A stretch of 64,000 nt of DNA from Haliclystus octoradiatus (GCA_916610825.1 OU744447.1:32551073-32615072); one strand, 5' to 3'. Shown: positions 1 through 12,652, counted from the stretch's first letter. The notes: generated by a model from the sequence alone, not told the origin. Translations and numbers: made by a program.

Positions 1-884
1 TATTTCATGCAATAATTTATTTTTTAGTGCAACCAAGAAAGGCAAGCATTTCATAATTGGTCTATATATCAGCTAATACTTCTTTCTCTTTATATGCTAA
101 ATTGTATATGAAAATTCGACTCGTACCATGTGCATATTATTCTATTGTCATGACCTTTCCTGTTTTGGAAAATTCTACAATCAAGTATATTTGAAACGAT
201 TCCATTCAAATATTTCGGAAGAAATTCAACCTGCAGAACTGGAACCGAGAAGATGTTTAGCTGAAATATAATAAAATGCTCTTCTGCATTCAGATTTGGA
301 ACAATATTCAAAAATGTCCGAAACATGTCAAATACAAATAGATAACATAACATACAACATATAAACGCCTCAATTTCAGATTACTCATTATCAATAGGAA
401 TACATTGTTAAGGATAGAGAAAGGATTATGTGGAACCTATCATAAATAATGTATGCATTGATACAATATCCTAGATAGTAAAGTAACATAGTTATGATGA
501 ATGAATTATATATCAACTTTTAGCATTTCTGTGTTCAACAGCACTTAATCACATTTCCACGTCCAGGGATGCATTGGTTGACAGAATCTGGTATAGGTGA
601 TGGTCTGTTGCAGTATCTATAATATCTTCCACAGCTATGGAGACAATCGACAGAACACATTGAAGCACCATAAGCAATCCAACCTTGACAAGTGGAAACT
701 AACTGCCATTCAGACCATATAGCCAAATCTGATAGAAAAAGCTCATAAATATCAAACAAAAATGATCATTATGTATTTAAGGGCATAATATCATAATGGC
801 GAAAATGAAAAACTTCTTCATATGAGCACAAATTGACATTGTAATTAAATTTTTATATAAGAAGAGGTTACTTTCAATTATTTA
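1..884. repeat. Segmental duplication, copy A (pairs with 36693-37577)
   Basis: This stretch is co-linear with 36693-37577 at an offset of about 36,692. By eye there are roughly two dozen substitutions in 885 bases (about 97% identity), spread over exon and non-coding DNA alike. It covers the last exon of the minus-strand TSP1 gene A and its 3' flank and runs off the left edge of the window. Similarity stops at about 884, where copy A enters the 3-kb repeat family and copy B continues into its own intron. An open frame at 90-353 (minus) is shared by both copies, but the similarity of the whole block gives no evidence that it is coding. Confidence 0.9.
535..728 (-). CDS. Gene A terminal exon: TSP1-like, Cys-rich domain
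   Basis: This is the last coding exon of the secreted PAN/TSP1 gene A. It opens after a polypyrimidine-AG acceptor (AG at 729-730) in phase 1 and ends at a TGA at 535-537. The translated segment starts with the W-x2-W core of a thrombospondin type-1 repeat (IWSEWQLV), followed by eight cysteines, the last two adjacent just before the stop (KCC). The TSP1 pattern is atypical: cysteine spacing is stretched in the first half and the usual CSVTCG motif is replaced by CSVDCLHSC. Its twin at 37227-37420 differs at four bases, all amino-acid changing. The phase fits the upstream exon 7252-7428, but a 6.5-kb repeat-filled intron lies between them. Confidence 0.7.
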
Positions 885-2130
885 TTCAACTGTTTATATA
901 TCACAATATTTCTATATTTCTATATTTCGATATTTCGATATGTCGATCTACTTATATTAATAATACTGTCTGTTTATATATCACATTATTTCTATATTTC
1001 TATATTTCGATGTTTCGATATTTCGATATTTCGAAATTTCTGTGTCTGTCCGCGACTTATGTACGTCTTACTGGCGATATAATACGGATAATCCGTTGTC
1101 GGGAAATTATGCAAACATTTGTGTCGAGATAACCGTGTACAGTAACAAATTTGTTGTATGAAAAGTATGGGTCTATGACGTTGTTTTAAAATAATATACT
1201 TCATCAGATATTTTATTTGATATCCTTGCATTAAAAAATTCAGAGATTTTGAAAAATTTCATAGGTCGATAATCTAGCGGGCAGCCAAATCGAAGTCAAA
1301 TTGAAATCCCCAGAACAAAAATATTTTGCTTTGAATTTAAAAGCTGCGTGTAAATTGTTTGAACAAGTGAAACTTAAAAGTGAATCAGTTTTATGATAAT
1401 TAAAACAATACGAAATACTGAGTTACATTGAATTACCAATATAACTAGGCCAGACAAAATATGTTTTGAAATCAAAGAAACGTAGACCTATTTCATGTAG
1501 TGTTGATATCAGCAATACATATAGTGCGGCACAAACGCTATCAAATTAAAGAGACTTTAGGTCTTAATTTAATTTATTAATGAAACCAAATGCCGTTCAT
1601 TACTTTTACCAAAATCGAGATACAAAACATTTCACTCTTAAAAAGGCTATTTTGATATATAACTTGTGAGAACACTGAGCAAACAATCTGTTTTGAAATG
1701 AATAATCTATCGCGGGGCATAAAAACAAATTAACTTGCAATAATTTTCAAAATGACGTTGGCGTTCGATCAATTCGAAAAATATTCAAAGTTCGAATAGA
1801 TTATCTGTCTACAGTTTAAAATTATAGAGTTTAGAATTAATCAAGGCATTGCACAAAAATATTTCTATAATTTATTATTTAATATAAAAATATGAATCAT
1901 TTGGTTTTGAGCAGGCAGCCATTTATTTTCAGATTTTGCTTCCATAATTAAGGAAGGAATTATAGGCATCGACAAAAATTAAAATTTCATTTTGTTGACT
2001 TGCTATACGAATAAGACACAGTATGTTACTACAGTTTCGAGAATAAAAATAGCGGTGTCTTGTTATTATCGTTGATCAACATTTAATAAAGTAAATTTCA
2101 GGTATATCAAATTTAACAAAGCTAAATTGA

Positions 2131-2510
2131 ATTAGTAAGTAATGTGGACGGTGTCGCCCTACCTAAGGCACCCGTACCATTCCTCTATTTCTAGAGGAGT
2201 GGCTCTTTTCGCTAAGAGCAATGATGTTAAACGCTCCTTAGATCTCAGCCGCGACACTGCAGATCAATTTCAACAGATTTCATGGCAGATAGGCCTTGAT
2301 TGTCAATGCGCAATGATGCGCCGCAGCTACTCACAATGCAATTTCTTCTGAACCATTCCATCCACCATCCTTAGATGGTACTTATTTGATGTTTCAGATA
2401 AAGTCAAGGCTGAGTTGACCTCAGGGGGATTTGAACCACAGTCGATCAGATATGACACGATCTGAAGTTCGGTTGCTCTGCCAACTGAGCTAATCACCCC
2501 TTATCACTAC
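2131..2510 (-). mobile_element. tRNA-derived SINE inside repeat copy 1
   Basis: Copies 2 and 3 of the 3-kb repeat have about 150 bp of ordinary sequence at this point; copy 1 has an unrelated insert of about 380 bp. Read on the minus strand, the insert starts with a tRNA-like head (2500 to 2424). It has a box A (TAGCTCAGTTGG) and a box B (GGTTCAAATCC), but an over-long variable region and no acceptor-stem partner, so it is not a functional tRNA. Next comes an AACTCAGCC...ATCAAATAAGTACC segment resembling the conserved central block known from several metazoan tRNA SINE families. No clean target-site duplication is visible. Confidence 0.75.
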
Positions 2511-3512
2511 TTATTTTTTTTTGTTACAAAAATAAAAAGCGAAAAGGTTGCATGAAATAATCGATCATAGCAAACAATATTTATTAAAATACAACTTACC
2601 ATTTTCCAAATGAGATCCAAATAAAAACTATACGAGCGGCATAATCTCCAAACAACATTTAAATACATAATAGCGGGTTCTCTGAGTTAATACACCAATC
2701 AATAATAAGTTAACAACCATATTTTATCGAAGGAGAATGTACGCCCGATAAGAATAAAATAAAGATTGTCTTTTATTCGAAATAATTCTGACAAAAATGA
2801 TCATTTCATATCGTGATCAAATGCATGGTAAAGTAGATTCATTTTCTACATAGTAAATTATCCTTTTCGTCAGACATCATAACATGAGCATTTAATTATT
2901 ACTATCGGCTGTGGTATTTTATATCTTTGAAGCTGCACTAAACATTTCAACTCTTTAAACCATCGTGTCCGTTTCAATAAATTCTGAATAAATATGCATA
3001 TCACGAATCTGGCAAAATGAGTTGTTTTCGTTTTTCTATCAAAATAATTAATTTATTCATAATCATCTTTCCTTTCATTCGACATCTGTAATGTATTATA
3101 AATAGCGCGTAGAAATATTGACAACAAGATGTAACATAATATCAATATCGAATTAGTATAGCGATTTATTATAGAATTTTATTTCCTTTTAAAAGAATGT
3201 TGATGCTATTATTTTGGAAAATTTGATAACAAGAACTACTATCAGACCAATTTTTCAGATCTTTTTTTTACTTATAAAATTTTATTTTCAACGAACTCTT
3301 AGTATTTTGATAGACTGCCATGAAAATAACAGGCATACTTGCAGAGATTGCAAAGATCAAAAATATATAGGCTCATATACCATCATATCATAATATTTTC
3401 AGATTATATATATAATTTGAAATCAATACACGCGCTGTCGCCTTGTTCAGTAATACGTTGTCGAAGCAGTAGGTTTGTTGATTAGTACAGTCAAAGCGCG
3501 TACAACAGTATG

Positions 3513-3590
3513 TAAGGGGTTTGCTTATTGGTTAATGCTCTGGTATTACAATTTCAGGGTCGTCAGTTCAAATCCGCCATTAGGCAATTT
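3513..3590 (+). mobile_element. tRNA-like SINE head in repeat copy 1
   Basis: A second and different tRNA-like module: box A around TTGGTTAATGCTCTGG and box B GTTCAAATCCGCC. It sits in a block of about 400 bp (roughly 3415-3820) present in repeat copies 1 and 3 but absent from copy 2, where the flanking TATATA tracts are joined directly. Either a SINE inserted before copies 1 and 3 separated, or copy 2 lost the block between the TA-rich tracts. Confidence 0.55.
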
Positions 3591-4274
3591 TTATCAACGA
3601 TTTTTCTGATTTTTTTTTAATATGAAGCAGTAAATCATTGTTAATTAACAAAAGATATCGTTTGATCATGTTAATAACAGAAATTAGTGGACCATGTGTC
3701 TTGTCGAAGCTAAATTAATTTAATACTGAATATATTGCATGCAATGCCACGAGTTTGACCAGCCACACGTTGACGGCGTTATTTTGTGAACACCACATTA
3801 GTGCTGTATATATTGCAATAAAGATTTATGAATTCGAACCGAACGCGATCCGATCGTATCAGGTCAGATTCGGGTTAATATTTTAGGTCTTCGGATCGGA
3901 TCGGATTTGAAGTGATTTTTTATGGATAGTTTCAGATTTCGAAATTTGACTGAGTATTTGTAATTTATAATAATTAATGTGTTCTGGCTTCCTTTCAACA
4001 CATAAAATAAAGTTTTTCTATGTAGACAAAGCTACGTTAAATTATACATTTCAATCGACTCAATTGATGTGAAATAAATTAAATTTTTATTAAAGGAATG
4101 ATTAAGATGTATTGATTAATGCTACATCGTTTCAATGCGTATTGTGTCTCATGTTCTCCTCCAGAGTTCATACTCCGTATTATACAGCGATAGTCAGCTT
4201 AGTTAATTGTTTAATTATAAGTGATCTGAAAGTTTTATCATAGAAGGTCCATTATGGACTACACTCATTGCTAG

Positions 4275-7022
4275 TATTTCGATATTTCGATATTTCTGTG
4301 TCTGTCCGCGACTTATGTACGTCATACTGGCGATACAATACGGATAATCCGTTGTCGGGAAATTATGCAAACATTTGTGTCGAGATAACCGTGTACAGTA
4401 ACAAATTTGTTGTATGAAAAGTATGGGTCTATGACGTTGTTTTAAAATAATATACTTCATCTGATATTTTATTTGATATCCTTGCATTAAAAAATTCAGA
4501 GATTTTGAAAAATTTCATAGGTCGATAATCTAGCGGGCAGCCAAATCGAACTCAAATTGAAATCCCCAGAGCAAAAATATTTTGCTTTCATTTTAAAAGC
4601 TGCGTGTAAATTGTTTGAACAAGTGAAACTTAAAACTGAATCAGTTTTATGATAATTAAAACAATACGAAATACTGAGTTACATTGAATTACCAGTATAA
4701 CTAGGCCAGACAAAATATGTTTTGAAATCAAAGAAACGTAGACCTATTTCATGTAGTGTTGATATCAGCAATACATATAGCGCGGCACAAACGCTATGAA
4801 ATTAAAGAGACTTTAGGTCTTAATTTAATTTATTAATGAAACAGAATGCCGTTCATTACTTTTACCGAAATCGAAATACAAAACATTTCACTTTTAAAAA
4901 GGCTATTTTGATATATAATTTGTGAGAACACTGAGCAAACAATCTGTTTTGAAATGAATAATCTATCGCGGGGCTTAAAAACAAATTAATTTGCAAGAAT
5001 TTTCAAATTGACGTTGGCGTTCGACTAATTCGAAAAATATTCAAAGTTCGAAGAGATTATCTGTCTACAGTCTAAAATTATAGAGTTTAGAATTAATCAA
5101 GGCATTGCACAAAAGTATTTCTATAATTTATTATTTAATATAAAAAAACGAATCATTTGGTTTTGAGCAGCAAGGCTTTTATTTTCAGATTTTGCTTCCA
5201 TAAAAAACGAAGGAATTATAGGCATCGATTAAAATTAAAATTTCATTTTGTTGACTTGCTATACGAATAAGACACAGTATGTTACTACAGTTTCGAGAAT
5301 AAAAATAGCGATGTCTTGTTATTATCTTTGATCAACATTTAATAAAGTTAATTTCAGGTATATCAAGTTTAACAAAGTTAAATTGAATTGAGCGTATGAT
5401 TTGTGATAAATAATAATAATTATAATATTTTCAGCGTTCAAAAATTTTGCTTTGAATTTAAAAGCACAAAAACATAATTCAAAAACATTTTTAAATAGTT
5501 AATACAGTTTGGATGAGTGTAACGAACCTTGTGTTACAAAAATAAAAAGTGAAAAGGTTGCATGAAATAATCGATCATAGCAAACAATATTTATTAAAAT
5601 ACAACTTACCATTTGCCAAATGAGATCCAAATAAAAACTATGCGAGCGGCATAATCTCCGAACAACATTTAAATACATAATAGCGGGTTGTCTGAGTTAA
5701 TACACCAATCAATAATAAGTTAACAACCATATTTTATCGAAGGAGAATGTACGCCCGATAAGAATAAAATAAAGATTGTCTTTTATTCGAAATAATTCCT
5801 ACAAAAATGATCATTTCATATCGTGATCAAATGCATGGTAAAGTAGATTCATTTTCTACATAGTAAATTATCCTTTTCGTCAGACATCATAACATGAGCA
5901 TTTAAATATTACCATCGGCTGTGGTATTTTATATCTTTGAAGCTGCACTAAACATATCCACTCTATAAATCATCGCGTCCGTTACAATAAATTCTGAATA
6001 AATATACATATCACGAATCTGGCAAAATGAGTGTTTTCGTTTTTCTATGAAAAAATCATAATTTGCTCATAATCATCTTTTCTTTCAATCTACATCTGTA
6101 AGGTATTATACATAACGCGTAGAAATATTGACAACAAGATGTAACATAATATCAATATCGAATTAGTATAGCGATTTGTTATAGAATTTTATTTCATTTT
6201 AAAAGAATGTTGATGCTAATAATATTGATAACAATCTGTAAAAAACTTGATAACAAGGAGCACTATGAGGCTCATTTTTCACGTCTTGTTACTTATAAAA
6301 TTCTATTTTCAACGAACTCTTAGCATTTTGAAAGAATGCCATGAAAATGGTAAGCCTCCTTGCTAAGATTGTTAAGATCAAAAATATGTAGGCACATAAA
6401 CTTTCATATGATACTATTATCAGATGTTATATATATATATTGCAATAAAGATTTGTGAATCCAAACCGAATGCAATCCGATCGTATCGTGTCGGATTCGA
6501 ATTGGTATTTTAGGTCTTCTGATCGGATCGGATTTCAAGTGCTTTTCTATTGATGATTTCATATTTCAAAATTTGACTGATTACTTGTAATTTGTAATAA
6601 TTAATGTGTTCTGTGTGCCTTTCAGCACATAAAATAAAGTTTTTCTGTGTAGATATAGCTACGTTAAATGTATTAATTTGACCCGTGGCCTCTATACATG
6701 TCAATCGACTCAATTGATGCGAAATGAATTGAATTTTTATGAAGGAAATGATTAAGATATCTTGAGAAATTGTAAATCGTTTGAATGCGTATTGTTTCTC
6801 ATGTTCTAAACCAAAGTTCGTTCTCCGTATTATACAGTGATAGTCAAGTTAGTCAATTGTTCAATTATTAATTATCTGACCTGATTTTTTATCACACAAG
6901 GTCCAAAGTTAACTCTCCGTATTATACAGTGATATAGTCAGCTTAGACAATTTTTTAATTATAAGGATCTGACCTGAAGTTTTATCACACAAAGTCCATT
7001 ATGGACCAACACTAATTGCTAG
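4275..7022. repeat. 3-kb dispersed repeat family, copy 2 (tandem with copy 1)
   Basis: This copy starts directly at the CTAG that ends copy 1, with two or three TATTTCGA satellite units. The first and second copies are therefore head to tail. It follows copies 1 and 3 to CTAG at 7019-7022. It lacks both SINE-bearing blocks (the one matching 2131-2510 and the one matching 3415-3820). Near its right end the sequence just before the terminal hairpin is duplicated (see 6812-6996). Confidence 0.8.
6812..6996. repeat. About 92-bp tandem duplication near the end of repeat copy 2
   Basis: Two adjacent, diverged copies of a segment containing CTCCGTATTATACAGTGATA and ending in TTTTATCACACAA lie at about 6812-6901 and 6903-6996. 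Repeat copies 1 and 3 have the segment only once. Confidence 0.7.
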
Positions 7023-7251
7023 CATTGTTTATACTGGAATTTTTCTTGATAATGATTAGCCTCTGCGTTGCTGATGGATGAAGAATGATAAGGAATTTAT
7101 AATGCAGGAAATAGTTAAATGTGTTTCGTTGATTTTTGTTGATTAATGTTTCACAAGGCGATTTCATAGTATCTGTGTTTTGATAAAGGATCAACACTAC
7201 TTTCAATACAAACATTATTGTGAATCCTGGATTACCTCAAACTTAACTTAC

Positions 7252-7428
7252 TTGCACAATTCGAATCTTGACAGTCGATAATTAACTGTTCGCCGCTACC
7301 TTCACATGCACTCCCGCCGTGTTCAGGACTTGGTGAGTTACAATCACGGGTAATGGTTTGTTTGTATCCGCTACAGCCTGGATAGCATGTAGTTTGTCGC
7401 AGGCTCCACGATGACCAAATTCCATGAA
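7252..7428 (-). CDS. Gene A internal exon: TSP1 domain
   Basis: This is a 177-bp exon bounded by a TTAG acceptor (AG at 7429-7430) and a GTAAGT donor (7246-7251), with phase 1 on both sides. That is the classic symmetrical extracellular-module exon. It encodes one thrombospondin type-1 repeat: W-x2-W (IWSSWS), a CYPGC core, an R-D-C step and six cysteines in all, with the conserved SPSPEHGG turn. TSP1 repeats act outside the cell in adhesion or matrix binding. The closest relative in the window is the gene B exon 37838-38011, clearly homologous but only about 75% similar by eye. Exon 535-728 follows in the same transcript direction. Confidence 0.8.
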
Positions 7429-9573
7429 CTAATGAAAATAGCAGAATCATTATGCTTCATAGTTATCAGGGTAACACACATTTATATAGAGAAGCTCCAG
7501 ATAGATACTCTCATTAGTGGTTCACATGCATTATTAGATTTTAATCCCCCGAAGCAGCATCCATACAACGTATTAATAATCACTTGAAAAAAACTCGAGT
7601 CACGATTGATGGATTTGTACCACGTGTTTAGCAGTTATGTCAAGACAACTCTCTAGATTCCATGGTAACTACCAAAATCGTGAAGGTAAAGGTTTATACC
7701 CGCACGTTTGCGGTTATAGACCTGTACCTGCACTAGACCTTGAAGTGGCTGCTAAAACCTTCAAATCAATCCGGTATAATTAAGAAACATGATAATATAT
7801 ACAATATTGTATCCATTGAACACAAAAAATAACGTGCGTCTTACCAATTTTACTTGTATCATGATTTAATTTGACATTTTCTAGGCCGTAGTTTGACGCC
7901 ATCGTTTATTGAAATAACACGTTCGAGCTATGTTACAAGCAGACTTGCAAAGCGAGTGGGATTGAAAATAAGAAATTTTCGAAGTTTGTTCGCTGGTTAT
8001 TTCAACATAATGTGAACGACTTTCATTATTATTAACAGAAGCGTTGAGGCTTTATTTCTTGTAATAAAACATTATACTTCTAACGTTTTATAGATTATCT
8101 TCTTCTATGTTTGAACTTCAATCTGTCTGGTAAATACAACTACAATGTTTGAATTTCCGAAGAAAATATAAACAATGATATGCTCACTCCTACTCGGTTC
8201 ACAATGATGTCATCGAAAAATCAAAACATTGAGCACGTGGCTAGTGCGAAGCAGAAGATAATGATTTATGGTTATTTCATTACAAATTTCATTGAATTTT
8301 AGCCTGTTATTGATACTAGAGTTACTTCTGAATATAGCAAGTCCCACGTTGTTACTTTTTTGAAGTTTAATTTTCAATGACAGAGTATAGCTCTATCTTA
8401 TAAGATAATTGATCTTCTAGACAAAGGTTATGTTACATGATTATTAAAACGACTAAATCACTGATTTTTGAGGAAATAATGTCAAAAACATCTGTGAGTA
8501 AAACAAGATTAAATTGAAATTAAATTTTGAATATCTAATTCGAATTTAGACGACCTTCCAAAAACAAATTTGATTCGGAAATCTTTTACAATTTGAAAAG
8601 GGCTCATGTAATAACTTATGTGTCTGTATCTATATTTACTATGCACTCCGGAAAGTAATAAGCACTTGTTGGAGGCCCCTTGCCTTCAACACTTCTCTCG
8701 TGTCCTCCCAACTTATTGAGCAAGTATAAAGACATTCATAGAAAATGTGTAGGAACCTTGTAATCACTAGAAATATAAGCTAAACACCATAAAACAACTC
8801 TCTACCATTTCATTCAAGGTTCAGTTCAAATTTTGTATTCGTTTGTATTTCTCAATTCATATAAATTTCGTATGCAGGCTGCTAAGCCCTAGGTCAAACA
8901 TCCCGCAGCACTTGAGCCCCGCTTAAGTTTTGAGGCATATTTGGCACACCTCGACTTTTAGCTCGGCATTGATAAGATTTGGCTAGGCAAACTTTGACTG
9001 AGTCACGTAGCTTGACTATCGTTAGTCGAGCTGTACGATTGGGGCCGTGCTAATGCATTTTGGAACAGGCTATATTGGAAAATCTTGAAACTCGGCGGAG
9101 AATAATTCTACAAAATATCGTTTCCGTGGCAACAAACAACTTCAACTGCGACTACAGAGTTTTTATGTACCTCCTTGTGTACATCATCTCGTACAGATAC
9201 AGTAGATATATACAATTTGCAAATAACAAAACTCCATGTCATTGAGATACAGGTTGAAGCAATTACAAATTATTCTATCGTCTATATGAAGTCTATAGTA
9301 AACGAAAGCAATCAGACATTCATATTTGCTATTATTAGTTTCACACCAAGGCGATCAACAGGCAATGTCGTTCCTATTCATTGTCTCGTTTTAATCATTA
9401 CATATAGTTACAGATATAACAAAGAAAAAATAACGTCATTTAAGAATGAAAAATACGTTGACTCAAAGTAATTATCAAAACATATTTGGACATTGAAAAA
9501 CGACAAATAGATTACACAATAAACTGGTCAATTTATCAAACTTTGAAATTTAACAATAAACAGGAACTGTTCG
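7429..9573. other. Gene A intron, no recognisable feature
   Basis: AT-rich sequence between the TSP1 exon and the LINE. I see no gene, RNA or clear repeat. A moderately GC-richer patch at about 8870-9055 (GCCCTAGGTC..., GCTCGGC...) may be an unidentified old insertion. Confidence 0.4.
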
Positions 9574-9659
9574 CTATAAGAACAATATTAATAATAACAA
9601 ATATAAACAATAAGAACTATAAGAACAATGTTAATAATAACTAATATAAACAGTAGAAT
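9574..9659. repeat. 43-bp tandem duplication
   Basis: Two adjacent copies of a 43-bp unit starting CTATAAGAACAAT, at 9574 and 9617, with a few mismatches. Confidence 0.8.
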
Positions 9660-10171
9660 ACCTTACCATAAAAATAGATGCTTATATAAATACCACAGAA
9701 TGTATGACATATTTTTCACACAAAATTGCCTGATAACCGACTTGACATAAAACTAAGGGTATCAAATACTAATGTCTGATTTTTTTTGTTCATTTAGCTC
9801 TGAATTTATGGAATCAAAAACTACTAAAACAGCAAAGACTACATAAGTACCTTTATCTATTACTATAAACATTATATTCTGTGTGTGTGATTTGATTTAA
9901 TTTGATTTGATAGCAGTTTATTAAAGACATATAAACAGTTTACAATTTCAAGAAATAAGGTATTGGATATTTATATACAGTGGTTATTTAAAACTAGGCT
10001 AGTGATGCTTCTTGATGTCTGACTATATGATTATATAGATATTTGCATTTTAGTTTAAACTATAAGATTATGAAACTATATTATTTCTGTTAATATATTT
10101 CTAATGGTATATTTGAATTGATTATAAGGTAGATTATTATACAGAGAATACTTTTGAATAAATTTTGCTCC

Positions 10172-11773
10172 TCAGAAAGAGAAACTACGCTTACCACGAT
10201 CAGTGGTGACACGAGGTAAGCATGGCTCCCCTTTCCGTCTAGTGTTATATACAGGACTAATATTCGAAGTAGTAAGATCTTTCGCTAAACTTAACATGCG
10301 AAGTTCGTCTTCTTGGAAAACATTTAACCAATTAAGTTTTGTCAAGTTATCATTCATTTGTGTAAAATTTTGTTTACCAAGGACAATTTTTGATGCTTTG
10401 TTGATAACATCAAGCTGAAATTTTCGTAAGAGAGTAGGATAAGTTGAGCTCCAGACAGGAAGTGCATACAAGGCAGGATGAATGATCATAGACTCAATTA
10501 TTCTTTTTAATTGTCCTTGACGTAAGTCATGTTTTACTTTTTTAATATTGATGAGTCGATATCTGGCTGTTTTAATAGCATTTATGATATGTTTTCGGTA
10601 TGTATGGTGTTCGTCGAATGTCATTCCAAGGTTTTTTGCAGAGGATACATATTTAATTTCTTCTTTTTTCAAATTGATTGTAGGGCGTGTTTGTTTTTAT
10701 AATACCTTTTTGTGACCTATGCACATGGCTTTTGTTTTTGAAACGTTGAGAGAAAGAAAATATTGTTCTGACACCAGTTGTGGATATTCTATAAGTGTAT
10801 GTTAATATTTTGACTTGCTTTCGTCTGTGCATTGATGATTTTTGGATTATATGAATGGACGAGCTGGGTATCATCAGCATATTGCCAGGTTTTACAATGT
10901 TTAATCACAGCTGGAATGTCGTTGACATAGACAATAAATAATAGTGGCCCCAGTATTGAGCCTTGGGGGACACCGCAGGTTAAATTCATTTTATCTGAGG
11001 AGAGATTTCCCACTTTTACAAATTGATTTCTGTCTTTTAAATACGAAGATATTAAATCGATTGCATTGGTTTTTAATCCCATTGATACTAGTTTTCCAAG
11101 TAAAACACTGTTGCATATGCTGTCAAAAGCTTTAGACATGTCTAACAGTACCAGCACAGATAGTTCTTGATTGTCCATGGCGTGTAGTATTTTGTCAGAA
11201 ATTTCGAGTAATGCCGTTACAGTTGATCTACCAAGCTTATATCCATGCTGTGAGTTATTTAGATGTTCTTTTAGATGGTGATATAGCTGATTATAAATGA
11301 TTCGTTCTGTGAGCTTAGATAATAGTGATAATGATAATAGTGATATTGGTATATGTTGATCAGGTTCATCTGCTTGAGATATTTTTGGAATCGGAGTTAT
11401 CTCCGCTGTTTTGAATATTGTTGGAAAAGTTGATAATTGTATTGACATATTAATAAGAGTGGTAATTTGCTTTATAAGTGCAGGTTACAATTGCAATATA
11501 ATAACCATTGATACCATCGTTTCCAGGAGAACTCCAATTGGAAAAACGTGACACAGCTTTTATTACATCGATATCGGAAATTTCATGAAAATCAAATATT
11601 GATGGAATTATAGGATGTGTTGAGCGTATATCATGAGATCTGATATTACAAGAATTTTTAACTTTCTCACCAACTTCACAAAAGAATTTGTTCATTTCAT
11701 TTAACTTCTTGACAGTATGAATAGTGCATTTGGATTGTTTTAAAGGTTTAGTCAATTTTGTATGAGGTGCCAT
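10172..11773 (-). pseudogene. LINE reverse transcriptase remnant
   Basis: The order of motifs is: SNWSSPGNDGING (the pre-finger S-P-G-x-D-G signature), TPIPKISQADEPDQHIPIS, LLDMSKAFDS (motif A with its catalytic Asp), GVPQGSILGPLLF (motif B) and YADDTQL (the catalytic motif). A C-terminal thumb region with WSSTYPTLL follows. Frame breaks occur at about 11450 and about 10790-10670. Two catalytic aspartates survive, but the protein could not be made from one frame. The arrangement suggests the Jockey/CR1 side of the LINEs; a clade assignment would need a tree. Confidence 0.85.
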
Positions 11774-12637
11774 GTTTCTTTTGGGTATCCATTGCAGTTG
11801 TTGAAATTTTGCTGACGGTATTGGTGACGTGCTGACTTTAATGATTTATTTAGTTTGTTTCGTTCCAGACGATAGGCAATCCAGTCCGAAGAGTTCTTTG
11901 TTGTCATAGCAACGTAGCGGAGATGGTTTCGATGTTTCAATTGATGACGTAAGGCAGGAGTAATCCAAGGAGTGTGTTGTGGATGATCAATTATAGTTTT
12001 TAATGGTGCATGTTTATCTAATGCAGAAGTAAGAGTATGTTGCAAATTGAGGGCCGCTTGTTCAATATCTTTATCCTTGACGTTGGTGTTGAAGACTGAC
12101 CAATCTGTAGACATTAAATCTTCACAAAAGGATTGAGGGTTAAAATCTTTGTACATTCGTATTTTTTTAATTTTAATTTCAAGTAGAGTTTTTTCCAAAT
12201 TCAATTCAACTTTAAGTCTGAGATGTTCAGAATTGCATGGGGTACAAGTCGAACAATTGACAATAGCATCGTGGAAACCCGCAGAACTAATTACATAATC
12301 AATTTGGCTTTGTGTATTTTCAGTAACTCTTGTAGGATCGAGGACGTGTGACAGCATGTCATACTCGTCAATAAAGTGATGCATTGTAGTGCTTTCTGGA
12401 GAAGATCGTAAAAAATCAAAATTTAAGTCACCAACTATAACAAAAGGCTGACGCTGCTCTGAGAGCGATTGGATTGTCTCTCTGAGATGAAATAGCAAAG
12501 TGATGTAGATTTTTTCGTGGACAATAACAGTTATTTACATAAAATGATTTTGATGGTGTGTTTATCTTGACAACTAATTGTTCATGTGAAATGTCAATAG
12601 ATTTTATAGTAAAGTTCTTATCCGTAGATTCCTTCAT
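11752..12637 (-). pseudogene. LINE endonuclease remnant
   Basis: The recognisable motifs are PFVIVGDLNFDF (the D-x-N catalytic step of the endonuclease/exonuclease/phosphatase fold) and, about 55 residues later, SQIDYVI (the S/T-x-x-D-Y segment). The N-terminal third, with the earlier catalytic glutamate, is missing. At about 12480 the frame shifts, joining an upstream piece (12637-12428) to the main piece (12498-11752). This enzyme nicks target DNA during LINE insertion. Confidence 0.8.
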
Positions 12638-12652
12638 ATTTGATACTGATCA

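Larger units (their letters stand above)
886..4274. repeat. 3-kb dispersed repeat family, copy 1
   Basis: This is the first of three copies of a long non-coding repeat (others at 4275-7022 and 12653-15646). Aligned stretches are about 95-98% identical by eye. The left end carries a degenerate 8-bp satellite of the form TATTTCGA (about 900-1035), itself partly duplicated at 886-945. The main unit begins near 958 with a TACTGTCTGTTTATATATCAC-like sequence. The right end has a short hairpin (GTCCA/TGGAC around TTA, about 4248) followed by CTAG at 4271-4274. No transposase is visible, and the only shared open frame (992-1231 minus) overlaps the satellite and looks incidental. Two tRNA-derived SINEs are nested inside. 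It could be a non-autonomous Helitron-like unit or a LINE-derived unit; I cannot decide. Confidence 0.8.
9895..12640 (-). mobile_element. Degenerate non-LTR retrotransposon (LINE) with endonuclease and reverse transcriptase
   Basis: Read on the minus strand, this is a 5'-truncated LINE. It has the C-terminal half of an apurinic-type endonuclease (from about 12637), a linker, a reverse transcriptase (about 11773 to 10789), a C-terminal region (10672 to 10172), and a 3' end at about 9895-9915 made of TTTGA/TTGAT short tandem units. Several frameshifts and stops split the protein over three frames, so the copy is dead. A second fragment with the same kind of (TTGAT)n tail lies at 38083-38480. 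The element abuts the left end of repeat copy 3 and lies in an intron of gene A, in the same orientation as the gene. Confidence 0.85.

Noticed and set aside
90-353. Extra coding exon shared by the two segmental copies (also 36782-37060)
   Set aside because: It has no more conservation than the surrounding non-coding DNA. Gene B already has a stop codon upstream of it, so it is most likely 3' flank.
992-1231. Open frame repeated in all three 3-kb repeats (also 4215-4487 and 12666-12848) as a conserved gene
   Set aside because: It is conserved only because the whole repeat is. It is Tyr/Ile/Arg-rich, runs into the satellite, and shows no sign of stronger conservation than the flanks.
2424-2500. 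A tRNA gene on the minus strand
   Set aside because: Box A and box B are present, but the anticodon arm pairs poorly, the variable region is too long and the acceptor stem has no partner. The extra SINE body also fits a SINE better.
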